64,000 bases of DNA from Impatiens glandulifera (lineage: Eukaryota > Streptophyta > Magnoliopsida > Ericales > Balsaminaceae), in contig NC_061862.1 of NCBI RefSeq assembly GCF_907164915.1, positions 121,671,533-121,735,532 of the forward strand, in the 5' to 3' direction. Positions within the stretch are counted from its first letter, which is position 1. Every line of letters begins with the position of its first letter. This document shows positions 23,010 to 34,239 of this stretch, piece after piece. The notes under the pieces are model-generated. The model saw only the letters and a program-made list of their open reading frames with translations. It was not told the origin of the DNA and did no database searches. Position numbers and translations under genes: made by a program.

Positions 23010-23591
23010 CTATCCGGATGCAATGTTGTTTCTTCCAAGCTTTTTTCTTGATTTACCTACATTCATAGACAATAGAAAATCTGGTCCCCATTTTTCTTTG
23101 GGTCCGTGGCTTATTAGTCCCTTAGGATACCATACTTTGATTATTTTGATGGACTTCCTGTTGTGTGTATGTATAGTATATCTATCTGCTGACGATTTAA
23201 CTTTAAAGGATGATTTTCGGTAAACATCTTTTGACTTTCGGTCAAGTTTTTCTTTGCCATACAAACTGGTTGTCCTTCTCTCAGGTTTCAGACATCTTGA
23301 AGCTGGCTTTACATAAATCATCTCATCCTTTGAAGTTATATCATTACAACTTGTAATTTCTTCATTGAGCTTCTCATTCTTAGATGAGATCTCACTTTTT
23401 GAAACATCAACCTCTTTGATTTGAGATGAACAACTTGAACTATTATACTTGCTTTTTGAAATAGTTTGATTAAGAGATTTTGACAGTTTTATGTACTTAA
23501 TGACCATGTCATTGAGTGCAGCAATTAAATCATCTCGGGTAAAATCATCAAAGGAGATATCAAATACCTCAGGTTTCTCGCCGAAAGTCAT
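23010..23591 (-). CDS. Truncated Copia gag ORF (193 aa)
   Basis: An open frame aligning along its length with residues ~155-348 of the gag at 40501-41547: EVFDLSFDDFTRDDLIAALN, QTISKSK, SSQIKEVDVS, SKDEMIYVKP, KVKSSADRYTIHTHN and GLISHGPKEKWGPDFLLSMN. The N-terminal half, with the UBN2-like part, is missing between here and the primer site. There is no zinc knuckle and it is Ser/Lys-rich. It starts near the point where similarity begins (MTFGEKPEVFD). Whether it is translated is unknown. It would be a partial capsid-like protein, so more likely a relic kept open by recent insertion. Confidence 0.7.
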   Translation of the reverse strand: MTFGEKPEVFDISFDDFTRDDLIAALNDMVIKYIKLSKSLNQTISKSKYNSSSCSSQIKEVDVSKSEISSKNEKLNEEITSCNDITSKDEMIYVKPASRCLKPERRTTSLYGKEKLDRKSKDVYRKSSFKVKSSADRYTIHTHNRKSIKIIKVWYPKGLISHGPKEKWGPDFLLSMNVGKSRKKLGRNNIASG

Positions 23592-23630
23592 GCTTGCTTG
23601 CTCCGTGTTGCTTGAGTATTGAAATTAACT

Positions 23631-23642
23631 GCTCTGATACCA
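23631..23642 (-). promoter_or_regulatory. Primer-binding site (initiator tRNA-Met)
   Basis: GCTCTGATACCA is the complement of TGGTATCAGAGC, the usual plant Copia minus-strand primer site. It lies 2 bases from the LTR boundary at 23645. Confidence 0.9.
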
Positions 23643-23644
23643 AT

Positions 23645-25086
23645 TGTTAGGATCTAGATCGGGGGTGGGGAACCGGGGTCCGTCCGGTATACTCTTTCTG
23701 ATAACACTCAACGGTTGGTGTTTAATCCGGTTAGAGATTAACACCGGGTTTCAATACTACACAGGCTGTCACAAACCCTTGAACCGAGTTCAAGTGCGAA
23801 AGTGGTTTGTTTCAGACTGAAGCAACACACACACATGAAGAATAGAGATTGGTTTTGGAGAATATCGGTTTGGAGATTAGGAGGTCGGTTTGAGGTTTAG
23901 TGAATCAGTTAGAATGATGTAATTCGGTTATAACAGTGTGAGTCGGTTAGAAAGCAGAACCGACAGAAAGTAAAGAACAAGACACAGGTTTTTATAGATG
24001 TTCGGAGATAAAACTCCTACGTCACCCCTCTTCTCGAAACCGTGAGAAGGATATTCACTAAGGAATACACAAACACAATACACGATCGAGTCTTATTTAC
24101 TGCTCGATAAACACTCTTACAATTCTCACAGAAATTTTAATCACACTTCAAATGCACACTTAAACTTTGAATCTTGTAGAGAGATAAACACAACTTGTAA
24201 CTTCTTGGTTGTTGGCACTCTTAATTGTTGTAACTGTTCTCAATTTCTGTAACTGCATTTACTCCTCTTCAGCTCCTTCTTTTATAGGTGAAATGTGCCA
24301 ACGGTCACATTTCTTCAACGGATACCTTCAGGGTAATCCATGAATCTGATTGGTTGAGAAGAGGTTCAGCATTGCATTAATTGCGGTTTAATCTTCCAAG
24401 GCATGAAGCAGACCGGCTTCATTTGTCTTTTACTTAATATGGCAACTGTCGGTTGGCCGATTGCCTATATCTGGAAGACTGCACCTTTGACTTGTACCAA
24501 AATGGTAAATGTTTCTTCAGGCAATCTTCTGCAGCCTTTAGAGTATCATCAGACTTGTATGGATATGGCAATGTCACAGTCTGTTCCTTTGATATCATCT
24601 TCCGCAGATACTCAAAGTGTTCGTTTGCACCAATTTGTAGATTGTACTTAGTTTGATAATCTTGACTTCTTTCTCTAAGTAGTCTCTTCATCGGTTTTCC
24701 GGTTGGATACTGCATTTCGGTTTAGGATGTCTACCGGTTGTTCATAGCTTCAGGTTAACCGGATAACTTACGGTTTTGGATACATCCTCTGCTTCTTCTT
24801 CTAACCGGTTTGATTACTTGACCGGTTGGATTCTTGACCGGTTGGAGTTCTTCACAGGTTGTAGTTCTTGACCGGTTGGAGTTCTTGACAGGTTGGAGTT
24901 CTTGACCAGTTGGAGTTCTTGACAGGTTGGAGTTCTTGACCGGTTGGAGTTCTTAACCGGTTGGAGTTCTTGACCGGTTGGAGTTTTTGACCGGTTGGAG
25001 TTCTTGACCGGTTGGAGTTCTTGACCGTTTTTGCACAATAAATTTGTTTTGTTATGTTCTTATTAAGCGGTCAATTTTATCTAACA
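23645..25086 (-). repeat. 5' LTR (minus orientation)
   Basis: 1442 bp, TGTTAGGATC...TATCTAACA on the plus strand. It is nearly identical to 21159-22669 apart from fewer VNTR units (24815-25030) and scattered substitutions. It contains the second copy of the 93-codon frame (24715-24434) and the GGGGTGACGTAGGAG signature at ~24030. Confidence 0.9.
24434..24715 (-). other. 93-codon open frame inside LTR (second copy at 21950-22231)
   Basis: Both LTRs keep the same 93-codon frame beginning MQYPTGKPMKRLLRERSQDY and ending RQPANRQLPY or RQSANRQLPY, with about ten substitutions and no stop. No family is recognised. LTR copies start identical, so the shared frame alone does not show selection. It could be a transduced exon or a chance frame in U3. 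Confidence 0.3.
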
Positions 25087-25199
25087 TATACCAGTTAAGG
25101 TTCTTTATGTTTACGACATTCATTAAGGATTTGAGAATTTTAAATCTGAATTAATATGATACATGTGTAAGTGTTCAAAAATACAAATAGATATAAAAT

Positions 25200-25665
25200 A
25201 TATTTGAAAAAATCTTTACCTGCATCGTGAATTTTAAACTGCACATAAAAAACTTGAGACAACAAAGACAACAAACTCAGTTTTAAAATCGTTGTCTGCA
25301 CTTGTGTTACTTAATACCGTCGCCATCATAGAATATGTTTCAGGAGCTGAAGTTGATTCCATTTCTCCCCATTTTACCCTCCAAGTCCTTAAGAATGCAT
25401 ATAAATTAAGGACATGTATGTTCATCCCAACGGACTCAACTATGTCCATTGGCCCTCGAGGGAGGTTGAGCACGAACTGGACAAGGTCTTCATCGATAAG
25501 AATCTGTTCACCTTGGCCAATACCAGAGAACTCTTCTTGGGGTAAAAAATTCTCACTACGTATTTGAAAAAATGAACAGGGCACTTGGAGACACCCAATG
25601 TAATAAGAGAATCAAAACCGATTTCCTTCACAACTTCGTTTTGTTCTTCACCAAGTTTTAAATCA
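25200..25665 (-). pseudogene. Ulp1/plant-mobile-domain gene piece of a MULE
   Basis: Minus-strand pieces read VVKEIGFDSLITLGVSKCPV, then YPKKSSLVLAK, then (after a one-base shift) EQILIDEDLVQFVLNLPRGP, then ADNDFKTEFVVFVVSSFL. The pattern 'GF..LL.L......L..W....F......' followed by 'I..EDV..VLGLP.GP' is typical of the N-terminal region of Ulp1-like genes in plant Mutator elements (Kaonashi type). The protease domain is absent. A first exon (26098 to ~25970, MSQNDDNNM...) lies in the right TIR, with a possible acceptor near 25690. A frameshift near 25560-25510 disables it. Confidence 0.6.
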
Positions 25666-25689
25666 AATTGATATCTTAATTCCCTAACA

Positions 25690-25858
25690 GTAACAAGATG
25701 TGGATATCTCCAGACTCTCTAAGGTCTTGGGTTCGAGCTCGTCAGTCGGCAAGTTCTGCGGCTAGTTAAATAGGTTAAGTGTGTTTGCGAGCTATGTGTT
25801 TAACCCGCGTGGATTAGTTGCACTTCATAGAAGAAGCGGAACTCATCGTTCTAAAAAA
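25690..25858. repeat. SINE-like fragment with a box-B motif
   Basis: GGTCTTGGGTTCGAGCTC at ~25721-25740 matches a Pol III box B (GGTTCGANTC) in a setting that looks like plant tRNA-derived SINEs. It is followed by AACCCGCGTGGATTAGTTGC and an A-rich end. No box A is visible, so it is 5' truncated or coincidental. Confidence 0.4.
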
Positions 25859-26244
25859 TATAAAATTTTCACTAAGAGAAAAAGTAGTAATTTACAAATG
25901 AAATGAAATAAACTGATGTAATACTAATGAAAATACTAGAAACACAATATTAATCGAAATAAACTGCATCTTTGATTTATCGTTGGCGTTGTTGTTGGAT
26001 ACAAGGACGATTTCATTAATGTTGTTATATACAACCATGACGATTTCTCGGATGTTGGATACTTCCACTAGCATGTTGTTGTCATCGTTTTGTGACATTT
26101 TCGTAAGAAATCTTCGTAGCGTAGAAGAATAGTACTAGGGTTTGAAAGTTGAATGATAATCGCTAAGAGAGAAAGTGAATAGTGGAATTGCAGCGGTAAA
26201 ATATTACTTGTATTACTTCAGTGAGTGAAGTTAGCTTCACATAA

Positions 26245-26585
26245 ATTAACTCCTATTAGCGTTGTAAACAGAAATGAAGCAAGTATCACTAGGTAGCGGT
26301 GTAAATAAAAACGAAGCAAGCATCACTTGATAGCGTTTGTTTTACTAGTCCTATTAGCGCAGTAAATCGAAATAAAACAAGCATCACTAGATAGCGCTCA
26401 TTTCACTCCTCTTATTAGCATTGTAAATAGACATGAAACAAGCATTACTAAGTAGCACTTGTTTCACTCCTCCTATTAGCGCAGTAAATAAAAATGAAGA
26501 AAGCTTCGCCATGTAGCGTTTGTTACACTCATTTAAGCGCTGAAAATACATAGTAAGAAATGTTCACTGGTTAGCATTTGTTTCG
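26245..26585. repeat. ~61-bp satellite in right TIR
   Basis: Inverted counterpart of 20240-20605: repeats of CACTCCTCCTATTAGCGCAG, TAAATA.AAATGAAGCAAGC and ATCACTAGGTAGCG. Confidence 0.85.
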
Positions 26586-26935
26586 ACATTTATAATTCTC
26601 TAGTGTGGTTTATACATTAAGGAATAAATATTTTTACCTGAACGCTTAAAGGTCTTTACATTAATGTGTTAGTGGTTTTTTATAAAATTTGTTAAAGACA
26701 TATAAATTTATAAAACGAAATGAAGCGAAGGAAGCTTACTCAATAACACCTTTCTTCATTCAGTTTTACATAGGGCTTCTAATGAACCCGAAAATAAATA
26801 CGGGTTTCCGTTCTTTCGCTTCTTTTCAACCCGACCCCTGATTTAATATTAAAATAATGATGTTGAATTGTGATTGGTCCGGAGTATGAAACACCCTATT
26901 GTATTCAATAAAGAGGAACCAAACTATATGATTGA

Positions 26936-29323
26936 TTAGTATTATTGATGTAACTAGTTATTTAAATTAAAATTTTATTAGATAAATACTTTTTAAAATT
27001 ATTTATTTATATTTAATTTAAATTAAATAAAAAATCTTACTTAATCTAAAACTAAATATATATATTTATATAAATATATATATATATATTATAAATTATT
27101 TAACTTGATAATTTAATATAAAAAAACAAATAACAAAGCTAATTTTACTCTTTAAGAGTGAATCAATAATAAAGTCATTAAAATAATTGAATTTAAAATA
27201 TAAAGTCTTATTAGTTTAGGAATATATTTATTTTATTAGGAGTAAGTTTGAAACATATTTATAATATTTTTTATTTTATTTTTAATTATTTTAAGTTTAT
27301 TAAAATTTAGATATATATATATATATTTTTATAAATTCAATTCATTTTATAATCAATATTCCATATTTATCATTTAATTTTAACTTTATAAAAAAATATA
27401 TCCTAAATCTAATTGAAATCTACAAAATATCATAAAGTCTTAGATTACATAATATTGACCTAATCTGTTATTAATTAATATTATATTATTATTATTATAT
27501 AGGTGTACATATTCTAAACGAGGAGATTGTTGATTAATTTATTAGTCAAATATTATATTTACTATTAATTTTATGTTTCACACATTGTCCATTTAAAAGT
27601 TAATTTCACTTTAACATAAAATTTAAATTTTAAAAATTTTAAAAAAAAGGAAATAGTTGGTATGAATTTAATTTAAACCAACATCATATTATTATTATAT
27701 AGATAAAAAATGAATCGAAAAACTTTATTAAAGTATTTAAAAATATGTAAATGAATGAAAATACAAAAATCAATAACATATTAACATTAAAATTAAAGAT
27801 ATTTACTAGAAATGAAAAAATAATTTAAGAATTTATAATTAGATTATATAATAAAATGGAGCTTACCGACTTATTTTGTCTAACATAAAACTCTAATTTA
27901 GGAGTAAGCTAATCTTTAAGGAGAAAGTAAAAATAATAATAACAATTTAATAAATTATTAATTATTTAAATTAAAACAGCTAATTAGTGTTAATATTTGT
28001 TAGTTAGTTAATTTCTGTTAACTATAATTAATTAGTTAGTAATGAAACCTTTATATAAAATAGGTGTAATCTTTTTTATATTTTATTTTTTTTAATAAAC
28101 AACTTGAAAAATAATTATTTTTTTACATTTTTTTTCATCAAAAATTTATCACACATCTAAATCTGCTGGCACTTGCACTTCAGGTTCAGGGATTAGCTCT
28201 CCTTGGAATACTTTCTTTTACTTCATTGTCTTCACTTCTTTACCCATTAGTAATTTCAGGCTCTATTTGTCTCTGGGTCAAGGTCTCCACTATGCTTGAC
28301 AAGGTCTCCTCTATGCTTGACATTGTTACTTTTCAATGAGAATCAAACTTGAGAACCTATCAATGCATCATATAAATCATATCAATGCATCATATGTTTA
28401 TTGATCATGAATCGAATCAAACTTATAATCCAGTAAAAAAACCAAAAAAGAGTTTATAGAATGCAGATTTTACCTTTCATCTTCTTTAAAAGTTATACCA
28501 GAAATCCAAATGACAAATTTATAATGATGAACAATAAAAAACAATTTTAGAAATATTATATCTTAGTAGTATATAATGAAAGCAATATAACACCTATATA
28601 TATAATATATTTTTTTCAATGCATAATCTTAATCAGATTATAAAGATGGAAAGAAATCCTATAATTACTCCTTTTATCTCTTTCACTCGGATCGATGAGG
28701 TAGTCCTATGTAATCTAGATGAGGATTCATAGCATTTGACCAAATTTCATCAATTTATTGAAAGATTTTGATAACCATTATCTTATTTTGAAAATTTTAT
28801 ACAACTTTTTGAAAAAATATTAGTAATTTTATTAAAAGTAGACAGAAATAGATACACAATCCAAATATATTAATGGCTTGTTTTAAATGGTAGAGAATTA
28901 ATAACATAATATATAAATATTTGAGGGAATATAAACACTTTATAAAAAATTATATGTAGTTTAGTCAATTTATGAAGATTTTGATAATCCTTGTTTTATT
29001 TTGAAATTATATACAGAAGTATTTTATAAAATACATTTATTGTTATTAGAGTGAAATCTTATAAACAATGTAAGCATTATTTTTGTATGAAATGAGATTT
29101 GATTATTGTGATGACATGATTATATTTTAATATTCTGTATATATGTAAATAAAATATATATATATCTTTTAAATAATTTAACATAGATTAATTATTTTAT
29201 TTTTAAGATGCCTATAATGCATTAGAAAAATTGAAATTTGGAATACAAAATTTGAAATAGTTTTAATAGAAATGGTTAATTATACAATAAAATAAATTGA
29301 TTTAAATAAGAAAAATGTTTTAT
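26936..29323. other. Gene-free AT-rich stretch
   Basis: No gene is supported. 27190-27330 is a diverged single copy of the 313-bp repeat seen at 32540-33965 (TTATTAGTTTAGG..., GTTTGAAACATA, TTTTAATTATTTTAAGTTTAT). 27988-28137 has an LTR-like look (TGTTAATATTTGTTAG..., TATATAAAA, ...TTTACA) but no duplication or primer site. 28140-28326 on the minus strand reads MSSIEETLSSIVETLTQRQ, possibly a retroelement gag start, too short to assign. Confidence 0.4.
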
Positions 29324-29823
29324 NNNNNNNNNNNNNNNNNNNNNNNNNNNNNNNNNNNNNNNNNNNNNNNNNNNNNNNNNNNNNNNNNNNNNNNNNNNNN
29401 NNNNNNNNNNNNNNNNNNNNNNNNNNNNNNNNNNNNNNNNNNNNNNNNNNNNNNNNNNNNNNNNNNNNNNNNNNNNNNNNNNNNNNNNNNNNNNNNNNNN
29501 NNNNNNNNNNNNNNNNNNNNNNNNNNNNNNNNNNNNNNNNNNNNNNNNNNNNNNNNNNNNNNNNNNNNNNNNNNNNNNNNNNNNNNNNNNNNNNNNNNNN
29601 NNNNNNNNNNNNNNNNNNNNNNNNNNNNNNNNNNNNNNNNNNNNNNNNNNNNNNNNNNNNNNNNNNNNNNNNNNNNNNNNNNNNNNNNNNNNNNNNNNNN
29701 NNNNNNNNNNNNNNNNNNNNNNNNNNNNNNNNNNNNNNNNNNNNNNNNNNNNNNNNNNNNNNNNNNNNNNNNNNNNNNNNNNNNNNNNNNNNNNNNNNNN
29801 NNNNNNNNNNNNNNNNNNNNNNN
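29324..29823. other. Assembly gap (500 N)
   Basis: Exactly 500 N, a conventional placeholder for a gap of unknown size. Sequence on its right resembles the reverse complement of 6568-6668. Confidence 0.99.
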
Positions 29824-31040
29824 TCAAACAAAATATTTCAGTAATGTATGTATTCAGTTTAGCTAGTTTGGTTGATGAATTTTCAAGTCAAGTTTATCTT
29901 CATCACTGTATATCTTCTGAACGGGTTGTCTAAAGAAGTGCACGAGTAGACGTCATTCAGCTTCTATAGACGGGTTGTCTGAAGAAGTGCGCGAGCATAC
30001 ATCGTCTAACTTCATCATATGGGTTGTCTAAAAAAGTGCGCGAGTAGACGTCGTCCAACTTCATCAGACGAGTTATCTGAAGAAGTGCGTGTTTAGACGT
30101 CTTGCTTCAATTATCGTCTGAAGAAGCATCTATTTAACTACTCAACTCATCATCTTGGCAATCAAAATTATTCATTATCAACCGTCTTCCAAGACAGCTT
30201 AACACGCTATAACTACTTGTCTACCACGTATTCAATTATTCCTCCAACCTACGTTCTGTACTATCCCGTACACCACGTTCTTCTTAATATTATATAATAC
30301 GATCCAAAACGTCACGATCAAACGTATATACTCTGATGTACGATCATGTATTCATGGCGTGCGTCCAATAGATAGTTGACACATGTTCAAAAGGAAGATT
30401 CGACCATTAGAGCACTTCTTTATAAAAGGTGATCCGAGGACAACGACGGATCGCTCTTGGGCTTAGCTACAATCTCGCAATCTCGGTCTCTCTCACGAAC
30501 ACCTTGTAGGAATTAAGAATTACTAAGCGCTACGATTACGCTCGCTCTAAGATCATTATGTAATTCATCTACTGTTCTTTCTTTGTGAAATTTTAGTATT
30601 GTAAGTTGAATAGGGTTTGTTTGTTTAACAAAGTGTTATCTAGAAGTTCAAAAATAGGTAGTTGTTAAGTCATGTGTGTCTGATCGGGTTTGTGTAGTGT
30701 TTATACAATCAAAGCCTTCTTGTGAAAATTCTTCTGAAAATAGGAAAATGGGTGACGTAGGAGTTTTTATCTCTGAACATCCATAAAACTCCGTGTGTTA
30801 TTTAACTTTCCGCATTGTTCAATCGTTTATCTGCCGCTTCAAATCGAACAAACATTTCCACACTTGATTCCGTTCAAGAGCTTACAAAGATTTGTGAAGA
30901 ATAGAAACAAATTATTAATCTCTAACAGGATTAAAATCGAATTAAAAAGTCTTAAGTTGTCAATTATATTTAGAACAAGTTCCATTCTTTCACAGTTTCA
31001 TTATGGAAGAAAGATTAAATCTTGTAAATATGAATTTTTG
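29824..31040 (+). mobile_element. Copia LTR remnant with 49-bp VNTR (second copy)
   Basis: 29824-29922 matches the reverse complement of ~6568-6668. At CTGAAC it switches to the inverted 49-bp repeat (29923-30120, four to five units). The LTR then continues in plus orientation with the GGGTGACGTAGGAGTTTTTAT...ATCCATAAAA signature at 30749-30790. The U5-like part (30795-30975, CAAGAGCTTACAAAGATTTG...) parallels 3690-3540 reversed. No gag follows. The frames at 30795-31043 and 30990-31187 are LTR sequence, not genes. Confidence 0.55.
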
Positions 31041-31889
31041 TAAGTCCCATTTGTCAGAGATTGTGAGTTTGTGAGTGGCACCTCTAAAATTGCTATGACG
31101 GTTAATTATAGTTGAAACTGATAAGGTTGTCATACTTGTCTCATTTTTATAGCAAGTTAGATTAAACCTCCATTTGGTATTAATCATGAAGATATTGGAA
31201 AATCCAACATTGTAACCTCTTTGATATAATTGATTATCTTAAAACAGATAATTTCTAAATAGGTATTTCATATCCACTATAAATTTTCCAAATATTATTG
31301 TAAATTATTTTTAAATTTAACTTTATTTTATTATCATCCTTTTTTTTTTTGTCGTTATTGAATATGCAAAAGGAAATTGGTTTTTGAATTATCGTTCACG
31401 TGGGTCTAGGAGAAAATACTTGCCCAATTCATTATATGTTTGATAAATTATAATAGAGATAATTTCAAGGGTGGGATAATTATTTCAAACTAGCATGTAG
31501 TCCGTGTATTTGCACAAGTAATGATATAAAAATCCATGAAAAAATTACGTTAGAAATGTGAGTTTATAATTTAATTTAATATTTTTTTTATCTAATTATT
31601 AAAAAATATGACAAAACTTATCTTTATCCAATCGTTTATTTAAAATTGATTTGTTATTTTTTTAAACCTATTCAAAATCATATAAATTGAAAATATTCAT
31701 TAGGTGAAAATAAAAGTAATTTCTTTAAAACAAATTTTCAAAAAATTTTGGATCAAATTATCAATTAAATATAAAGTTCTACTGGGTCTAATATTACCTA
31801 TTATTATATACTTATTTGAAAAAATAAGAATATTAAAAAAATCATCTGACCAATTCATTTAAGTTTTTATAATTTTTATTCGATTACAC
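31041..31889. other. No gene seen
   Basis: AT-rich sequence with stops in all frames. ACTAGCATGTAGTCCGTGTA near 31490 resembles a dispersed plant repeat motif but no element boundary was found. Confidence 0.4.
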
Positions 31890-32062
31890 CTTTAGGCATA
31901 AACCCTTAAGTTTTATCACCAAGGTTTGTGTTACTTAAGCCGACATTCTCTCCATGGACAAACCCTTAGGTTTTCTCAAGGAAACATTCTCGTTTCCGAG
32001 GGATTCAAACCCTGGTCTTTAGTATGAAATGTTAATAGTTTAACCGCTAGACCACATATGAT
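31890..32062 (-). mobile_element. tRNA-derived SINE
   Basis: On the minus strand the head reads TGGTCTAGCGGTTA (box A, plus 32041-32054) and, ~30 bases on, GGTTTGAATCC (box B, plus 32001-32011). This is the spacing of a tRNA-type Pol III promoter. The tail runs leftward into CCTTAGGTTTT...TGTTTGC repeats. SINEs are non-coding retroposons mobilised by LINE machinery; a LINE tail is present at 63.2-64 kb. Confidence 0.7.
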
Positions 32063-32279
32063 TGTTGAAATAATTTTATAATTTTATGTATATATATATA
32101 TATATATATTATAAGTTAGATTTTAAATAATTATATAATTATCTATTGGGATTAATATTACTTATTATTATATACTAATTTGAAAAAATAAAAATATTAA
32201 AAAAAATTAACTAACTAATCATTTAAATTTTTAGATATCTATAATAATTTTGATTATTTAATAATCAAATTCTAGGGTG

Positions 32280-32515
32280 CATTCTTAAATATTCTTGGGC
32301 ATGATCCTAAGCCCTAAATCACCCTTCGTGGACGAACTCTTAGGATTTTTCTCCAATGTTTGCTTTACTCTAAGCCGGAATTCCTTTTATGGACAAACTC
32401 TTAGGTTTTTATCACAAATGTTTGCATTACTGAAGCCAACATTTCCTCCATTAACGAACCCTTAGATTTTTTTCACCAATGTTTGCGTTACTCAATCCAA
32501 CATTCTCACTTCCGT
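32280..32515. repeat. ~65-bp tandem repeat related to the SINE tail
   Basis: Three to four units of CGAACCCTTAGGTTTTT, then CACAAATGTTTGCRTTACT, then AAGCCAACATTC, with a further related unit in 31895-31985. Confidence 0.75.
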
Positions 32516-32539
32516 TTCAACTACTACGGTTGACAAACT

Positions 32540-32756
32540 CAGATATAATAATTACTTATTTTTAGGGTTTTACTTATTTTGTTAGGTTGCAAGTTCGAAA
32601 CATACATATAACATTTTTATTTTATTTTTAACCATTTTAAGTTTATGGGCGGGTCAACCTACAATCCGACCCAAGTATCCATTTACTCTCACATATATCG
32701 TCAAATTAACCACAGCTCTCGATCCAGCAATCCGGACACTTTAAAAATTAAGCATC

Positions 32757-32792
<36 letters not shown>

Positions 32793-33965
32793 TTAGTTAA
32801 AAAGTTGAATTTATTTTGATAAAATATCCCGCGTTCATCTAATTTTAGTGTTTAATTTAAAATTTAAAGTTTTATTAGTCTATTTGGTTAAAAGGATGTA
32901 CTTGTTTTGTTAGGTTGCAAGTTCGAAACATACATATAACATTTTTAATTTTATTTTTAACTATTTTAAGTTTATGGGCGGGTCAACCCACAATCAAACT
33001 CAAGTATCCCTTTAATCTCACATATATATCCAAATTAACCACAACTCTCGACCCAACAATTTAGATACTTTAAAAAGTAAGAATCATTATATATATATAT
33101 ATTAGTTAATTAAAAAGTTGAACTTATATTGTTAAAATGTCTCACGTTCATCTAATTTGGTGTTGAATTTAACATATAAAATGTTATTAGCCTAGTTGGT
33201 TAAAGGGTTGTACTTGTTTTTGTTAGGTTTCAAGTTCAAAACATAAGTATAATATTTTAAATTTTTTAACCGTTTTAAATTTATTGGTGGGAGGGTTAAC
33301 CCACAATCCAACTCAAATATCCATTTACTCTCACATATATATCCAAATTAACCACAGCTCCCGATCCGACAATGAGGATACTTTAAAAATTAAACATAAT
33401 TATATATATATATAGATTAGTTAGTTAAAAAGTTAAACTTATATGTTAAAATGTTCCGCGTTCATCTAATTTTGTGTTGATTTTAAAATATAAAGTGTTA
33501 TTATCCTAATTGGTTAAAGAGTTGTACTTGTTTTGTTAAGTTGCAAGTTCGAAACATACATATAGCATTTTTAATTTAATTTTTAACCGTTTTAAGTTTA
33601 TGGGTGGGTCAACCCAAAATCCCATTCAAGTATCCATTTACTTTCACATATATATCCAAACTAACCATAGCTCTCGACTCGACAATTCAGACACTTATAG
33701 TGTTAAAATGTCCCGTGTTCATATAATTTGGTGTTGAATTTAACATATAAAATGTTATTAGCCTAGTTGGTTAAAATGTTATACTTGTTTGTTATGTTAC
33801 AAGTTCCAAACATATATGTTACCGTTTTAAGTTTATGGGCGGGGGCGGGTTAACCCACAATTCGACCCAAATATCTATATATTCTCACATATATATCTAA
33901 ATTAACCACAACTCTTCACCCGACAATACAAAAACTTTAAAGATTAAACAGCAATATATATATAT
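32540..33965 (+). repeat. ~313-bp satellite, five units, with SINE-like core
   Basis: Units start near 32540, 32873, 33186, 33499 and 33757; the middle three are 313, 313 and 258 bp. Each reads TATTAGCCTAGTTGGTTAAA (box-A-like TAGCCTAGTTGG), then TGCAAGTTCGAAACATA (box-B-like AGTTCGAAAC), then GGGCGGGTCAACCCACAATC, then a (TA)n tract. The tRNA-like head in every unit suggests a SINE that was tandemly amplified. There is no coding capacity. The array stops just left of the large Mutator element. Confidence 0.8.
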
Positions 33966-34239
33966 ATATAAATTATCTTAATTTTAACATGATGACAATT
34001 TAACAGTTTATCTTTCTCATTAATTATTGGTCTTTTTATAGGGACTATTAGTACAGACCAGATCTTCTGCTACCAATTTTCCTGTTCCCCTGTTGCGGAC
34101 CAATCAAAATGCAGGATTATTATTATATTAATAAATCAAAGTTGGATTGAAAGGAAGAGAGAGAACCCGGAACCCGGATTCAATTCTGGGTTCAGCATAA
34201 ACGCACTTAAACGGAATGTAGAGTTAAAGTATTGAGTGA

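Larger units (their letters stand above)
21159..25086 (-). mobile_element. Gag-only Copia-type LTR element, 3928 bp, TSD TATAC
   Basis: Two LTRs (21159-22669, 1511 bp; 23645-25086, 1442 bp) flank 975 bp of internal DNA. Perfect 5-bp duplications TATAC lie at 21154-21158 and 25087-25091. The complement of the initiator-Met primer site (GCTCTGATACCA, 23631-23642) lies just inside the right LTR, so transcription runs on the minus strand. The right LTR starts TGTTAG and ends CTAACA. The left copy starts TATTAG, a G-to-A change. Only the gag C-terminal half and the last ~40 codons of RNase H remain; protease, integrase and reverse transcriptase are absent. It is inserted inside the 19907-26926 Mutator-like element. 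Confidence 0.92.
19907..26926. mobile_element. Mutator-like element with ~1.1-kb inverted termini, split by a Copia element
   Basis: 19907-21010 and 25862-26926 are long inverted repeats. Both start TAGTTTGG(A/T)TCCTCT and contain GACCAAT(T/C)ACAATTYAACAT and the ~61-bp satellite. The outer ~100 bp are clearly related to the ends of the element at 34054-50828 (CTGCTACC...TTTTCCTGTT...GACCAAT). The flanking 9-mers TTTGATTAG (19898-19906) and TATGATTGA (26927-26935) match at 6 of 9 positions, so the target duplication is only approximate. Inside is a Ulp1-type gene piece, as in other plant MULEs. Without the nested LTR element it is ~3.1 kb. Confidence 0.75.

Noticed and set aside
27988..28137. 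A solo LTR
   Set aside because: It has TG...CA ends and a TATA-like box but no target duplication, primer site or partner was found.
29276..29866. Frames made almost wholly of X across the gap
   Set aside because: They are artefacts of reading through 500 N.
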